This document shows, in pieces, positions 24,842 through 26,869 of a stretch of 26,869 bases of DNA. Positions within the stretch are counted from its first letter, which is position 1; each line of letters begins with the position of its first letter. The stretch spans positions 1 through 26,869 of the forward strand of contig CAZEMR010000041.1 of the NCBI GenBank assembly GCA_964513465.1. The letters run 5' to 3'. The notes below the pieces were generated by a model, which saw nothing but the letters and a program-made list of their open reading frames with translations, ran no database searches and had not been told where the DNA came from. The position numbers and the translations under genes are program-made. Source of the DNA: CAZEMR01 sp964513465 (GTDB lineage Bacteria; Bacteroidota; Ignavibacteria; Kapaibacteriales; UBA2268).

Positions 24842-26029
24842 TTATTCGACAGTGTTACCAGTTTCCAATTCCTTTTCAATTAAATATAAAGAAGAATAAT
24901 ACTCTAATTCATTGCCAAGATTCTTCCTCATATGAACAAACTCGTTTGTTATTGTCTCATTATTAGAAATTTTAGATTTAATTAAATTAAATCTAAATTC
25001 AAAGAGATTTGTATCAGCAATGTTATAAAAATCTTTCATTGATACCTGCTCAGGCATTGATGTATCTTCGTCAAGGGGACAATTATTATTTTGGTTATAA
25101 TTCTCTTCATTAGATTTGGCCTCATCATCGGTCAAAATTTCAATTATATGGATATATGAAGTCATTTTTTCAATTAAATCTCGAGAATATCTCATTAACT
25201 CCTTATAAAAATAATCAATTACATTTTGATATCGTTCGTGCTCGTTCTTTTTCTTTTTAATCTTTATTAACATATTTTTATTAAAAAGATGGTTTTCATT
25301 TGCAAATTTTGGTAAATATATTTCTACGAAATGTAACGTGGCATCAAGTTTTTGCTTCTTAACAATTTTTTCAATATTATTAAGTTCTTTAATATATTTA
25401 TTTAAACATTGAGATATTTTATTTAATAGTTCATTAAAATATTTATCCAGAAAATCAAGATGCCGGCTCAAAATGTCTATAATTTGATATTCTTTGTATT
25501 CAAATTTGAAATTGTTTTCTTCTCTATAAAGAGCATATTCAATATAACCAGGCTTGGAACAGAGAGAAAGCAACGCTGTTGAATATAATTTATTATTTCT
25601 TTCACTAATCGGATGACCAATCAGCTCATTTCTAATTTCTCGGTTTATCCTATATGATTCGTCTTTTAATAACTTGCCTTTTTCAATTTTTGTTCTCGTA
25701 ATAGTAAGAAAATATTGGACAATATCTTGTTGGACATAAATTGTTTGCAAAAAAGATATTATAAAACTATATTTTTCCTGAAATGTCCTCTCAGCGTCTT
25801 TTGAAATATCATCTTGCTTCAAAAACACAATTTCTCTAGTGTCGTCAAAATATCCTAAAACAACATTTGGATTATTATTTCTTGCATTTTCATTTTTACT
25901 TAAGAATTTTAGGTTATAATCTCCTTCAGAAAAATAATATTTCCAGATATCATGAAATAAATCAAACTTTCTGGAGACTAATTCGACTTTTTCGTTGCAT
26001 ACTTTTACCAATAAATCACCTCTGCTCAT
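24842..26029 (-). CDS. AT-rich unknown protein with a HEPN-like R-N-x4-H motif
   Basis: The 395-residue protein is rich in Lys, Asn, Ile and Glu and looks almost wholly helical after residue 75. Residues 130-140 read REIRNELIGHP, giving R133-N134-x4-H139, which fits the R(N/D/H)x4-5H motif of HEPN ribonucleases. Two long charged helical stretches flank it (about 185-235, 235-305). Its base composition is far more AT-rich than its neighbours (25-27% GC in two sampled 60-base lines, against 65% in a sampled pcm line), and it sits alone between cdaA and pcm with gaps of 32 and 13 bp, as expected of a horizontally acquired cargo gene. A toxin or anti-phage RNase is possible, but I recognise no named family. 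There is no antitoxin partner beside it. Confidence 0.6.
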   Translation of the reverse strand: MSRGDLLVKVCNEKVELVSRKFDLFHDIWKYYFSEGDYNLKFLSKNENARNNNPNVVLGYFDDTREIVFLKQDDISKDAERTFQEKYSFIISFLQTIYVQQDIVQYFLTITRTKIEKGKLLKDESYRINREIRNELIGHPISERNNKLYSTALLSLCSKPGYIEYALYREENNFKFEYKEYQIIDILSRHLDFLDKYFNELLNKISQCLNKYIKELNNIEKIVKKQKLDATLHFVEIYLPKFANENHLFNKNMLIKIKKKKNEHERYQNVIDYFYKELMRYSRDLIEKMTSYIHIIEILTDDEAKSNEENYNQNNNCPLDEDTSMPEQVSMKDFYNIADTNLFEFRFNLIKSKISNNETITNEFVHMRKNLGNELEYYSSLYLIEKELETGNTVE

Positions 26030-26061
26030 ACGGTTATTTACACGAATAAAATTATGAATTA

Positions 26062-26832
26062 TTAATTTTCGGAGAGTTTTGCGCTGAGCACCGAAAGCAG
26101 CTGGTCTTTCATAATGTCGAGCGTCATATTGCCGCCCTCGGCTATCGAGATATTGCCGGTTTCCTCGGATACGATCAGCACAACTGCGTCGACCTGTTCG
26201 GAAAGCCCCAGTGCGGCTCGATGGCGGGTACCAAGATTCCGGCCTTTATATTTTGTGGTGCTCGACAGTGGCAAAACGCAGCGTGCGGCTACTATCATCT
26301 GCTCATCGATGATTACCGCGCCGTCGTGCAGGGGCGATTTGGTGTTGAACACCGACATCAATAATTCTTTCGAAACAGTTGCCTGCAGCGTGATTCCGGT
26401 ATCGACAGTCATCTTTACGTTCTGCGAGCGTGTGAATACGAAGAGGGCGCCGATGTGGCGGTCGCTCATTTCGAGCGCGGCGTCTACGACTTCGTCGATA
26501 GTCTCGCTGATCTTGGTGTGTACGAATAGCCGAAAGAGCGGACTTCGGGTTATCATCAGCATCAGCTTGCGCAATTCGGGCTGGAATAATATAATAAAAG
26601 CAAGCAGCCAGACGTCCGAAATCGCACGCAATATCCAGTTGATCGACTTAAGGTTGATAGCCTCGGCAATAAAGCTGACACCTATGATGATCACCAGCCC
26701 CATAAGTATCTGGATAGCGATGGTGTCCTTCAGCGATCGATAGAGCCAATAGAAAAGCACTGCCACGAGCGCGATGTCGAGCAGGTCGATTACCGTAACC
26801 GTAAGGAAACCTATTTTGAATAACTCGTGCAT
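26062..26832 (-). CDS. cdaA: Diadenylate cyclase CdaA (membrane-bound, c-di-AMP synthesis)
   Basis: The 256-residue protein joins two ATP to make c-di-AMP, a second messenger linked to osmotic and cell-wall control. Three membrane helices (about 15-32, 37-58, 72-84) precede a DAC domain (about 100-250) with the catalytic DGA (170-172, PLHDGAVII) and RHR (203-205, GTRHRAALG) motifs. The architecture is that of CdaA (DacA), not DisA. CdaR and GlmM, usual partners in Firmicutes, are not in the window. No strong ribosome site is visible before the ATG. Confidence 0.96.
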   Translation of the reverse strand: MHELFKIGFLTVTVIDLLDIALVAVLFYWLYRSLKDTIAIQILMGLVIIIGVSFIAEAINLKSINWILRAISDVWLLAFIILFQPELRKLMLMITRSPLFRLFVHTKISETIDEVVDAALEMSDRHIGALFVFTRSQNVKMTVDTGITLQATVSKELLMSVFNTKSPLHDGAVIIDEQMIVAARCVLPLSSTTKYKGRNLGTRHRAALGLSEQVDAVVLIVSEETGNISIAEGGNMTLDIMKDQLLSVLSAKLSEN

Positions 26833-26869
26833 ATATCAAATTTATAAAATCGCGCGGTCGTTTGCTAAT

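Noticed and set aside
24829..24879. Longer start for pcm
   Set aside because: It overlaps the end of the AT-rich gene and encodes residues atypical of the family; the ATG at 24828 gives normal length.
26114..26743. A 209-codon plus-strand open frame opposite cdaA
   Set aside because: It mirrors the diadenylate cyclase gene, whose catalytic motifs are intact, and has low-complexity Ser/Thr/Ile composition.
1..26869. CRISPR arrays, tRNA or rRNA genes and insertion sequences
   Set aside because: I saw no spaced direct repeats, cloverleaf-like sequence, rRNA signature, transposase gene or long terminal inverted repeats.

Overview
The window looks chromosomal and comes from a Gram-negative member of the FCB group (Bacteroidota, Ignavibacteria, Chlorobi or Caldithrix-like lineages). 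Three things point there: a secreted protein with a type IX secretion (T9SS type A) C-terminal sorting domain, a TonB receptor with an N-terminal carboxypeptidase-regulatory-like domain, and many genes without a strong Shine-Dalgarno site. I cannot fix the genus. Most genes have mid-range GC; one gene near the right end (24842-26029) is strikingly AT-rich and looks acquired.

Layout. 1-1415: a terminator, then two related predicted outer-membrane barrel proteins. 1456-3323 (minus): an AhpD-like CxxC protein and an NhaA Na+/H+ antiporter. 3586-6439 (plus): a DtxR/MntR-type palindrome, a small His-rich membrane protein and a TonB-dependent receptor, which together look like a metal-regulated uptake unit. 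6493-11318 (minus): a 1314-residue PAS/GAF hybrid histidine kinase and a T9SS-exported BP74-domain protein.

11656-17431 (plus) is the most interesting part: a tight three-gene operon. It encodes a flavin disulfide reductase, a 1126-residue fusion of a molybdopterin (Mo/W-bisPGD) oxidoreductase to a NifS-like cysteine desulfurase, and EgtD (histidine N-alpha-trimethyltransferase). This is best read as an O2-independent ergothioneine pathway. EgtD makes trimethylhistidine (hercynine). The fusion takes sulfur from cysteine by PLP chemistry and places it on imidazole C2 at the metallopterin site. I recall a metallopterin-dependent ergothioneine synthase of this architecture being characterised from Caldithrix abyssi, so the core chemistry has a precedent. 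The flavin disulfide reductase as the first gene of the operon is the part I do not know to be described; it may recycle oxidised ergothioneine or feed reductant to the synthase.

17495-20612: a methyltransferase fused to a C-terminal zinc ribbon (minus), an unrecognised membrane-anchored protein (plus), and a response-regulator receiver fused to CheD (minus). 20686-26832 (all minus) is mostly housekeeping: the diadenylate cyclase CdaA, an AT-rich unknown with a HEPN-like R-N-x4-H motif, Pcm, MiaA, a class-C penicillin-binding protein (DacB) and an orphan MalG-type sugar ABC permease. Pcm/MiaA and DacB/permease are joined by overlapping stop and start codons. I see no rRNA, tRNA, CRISPR array or insertion sequence.
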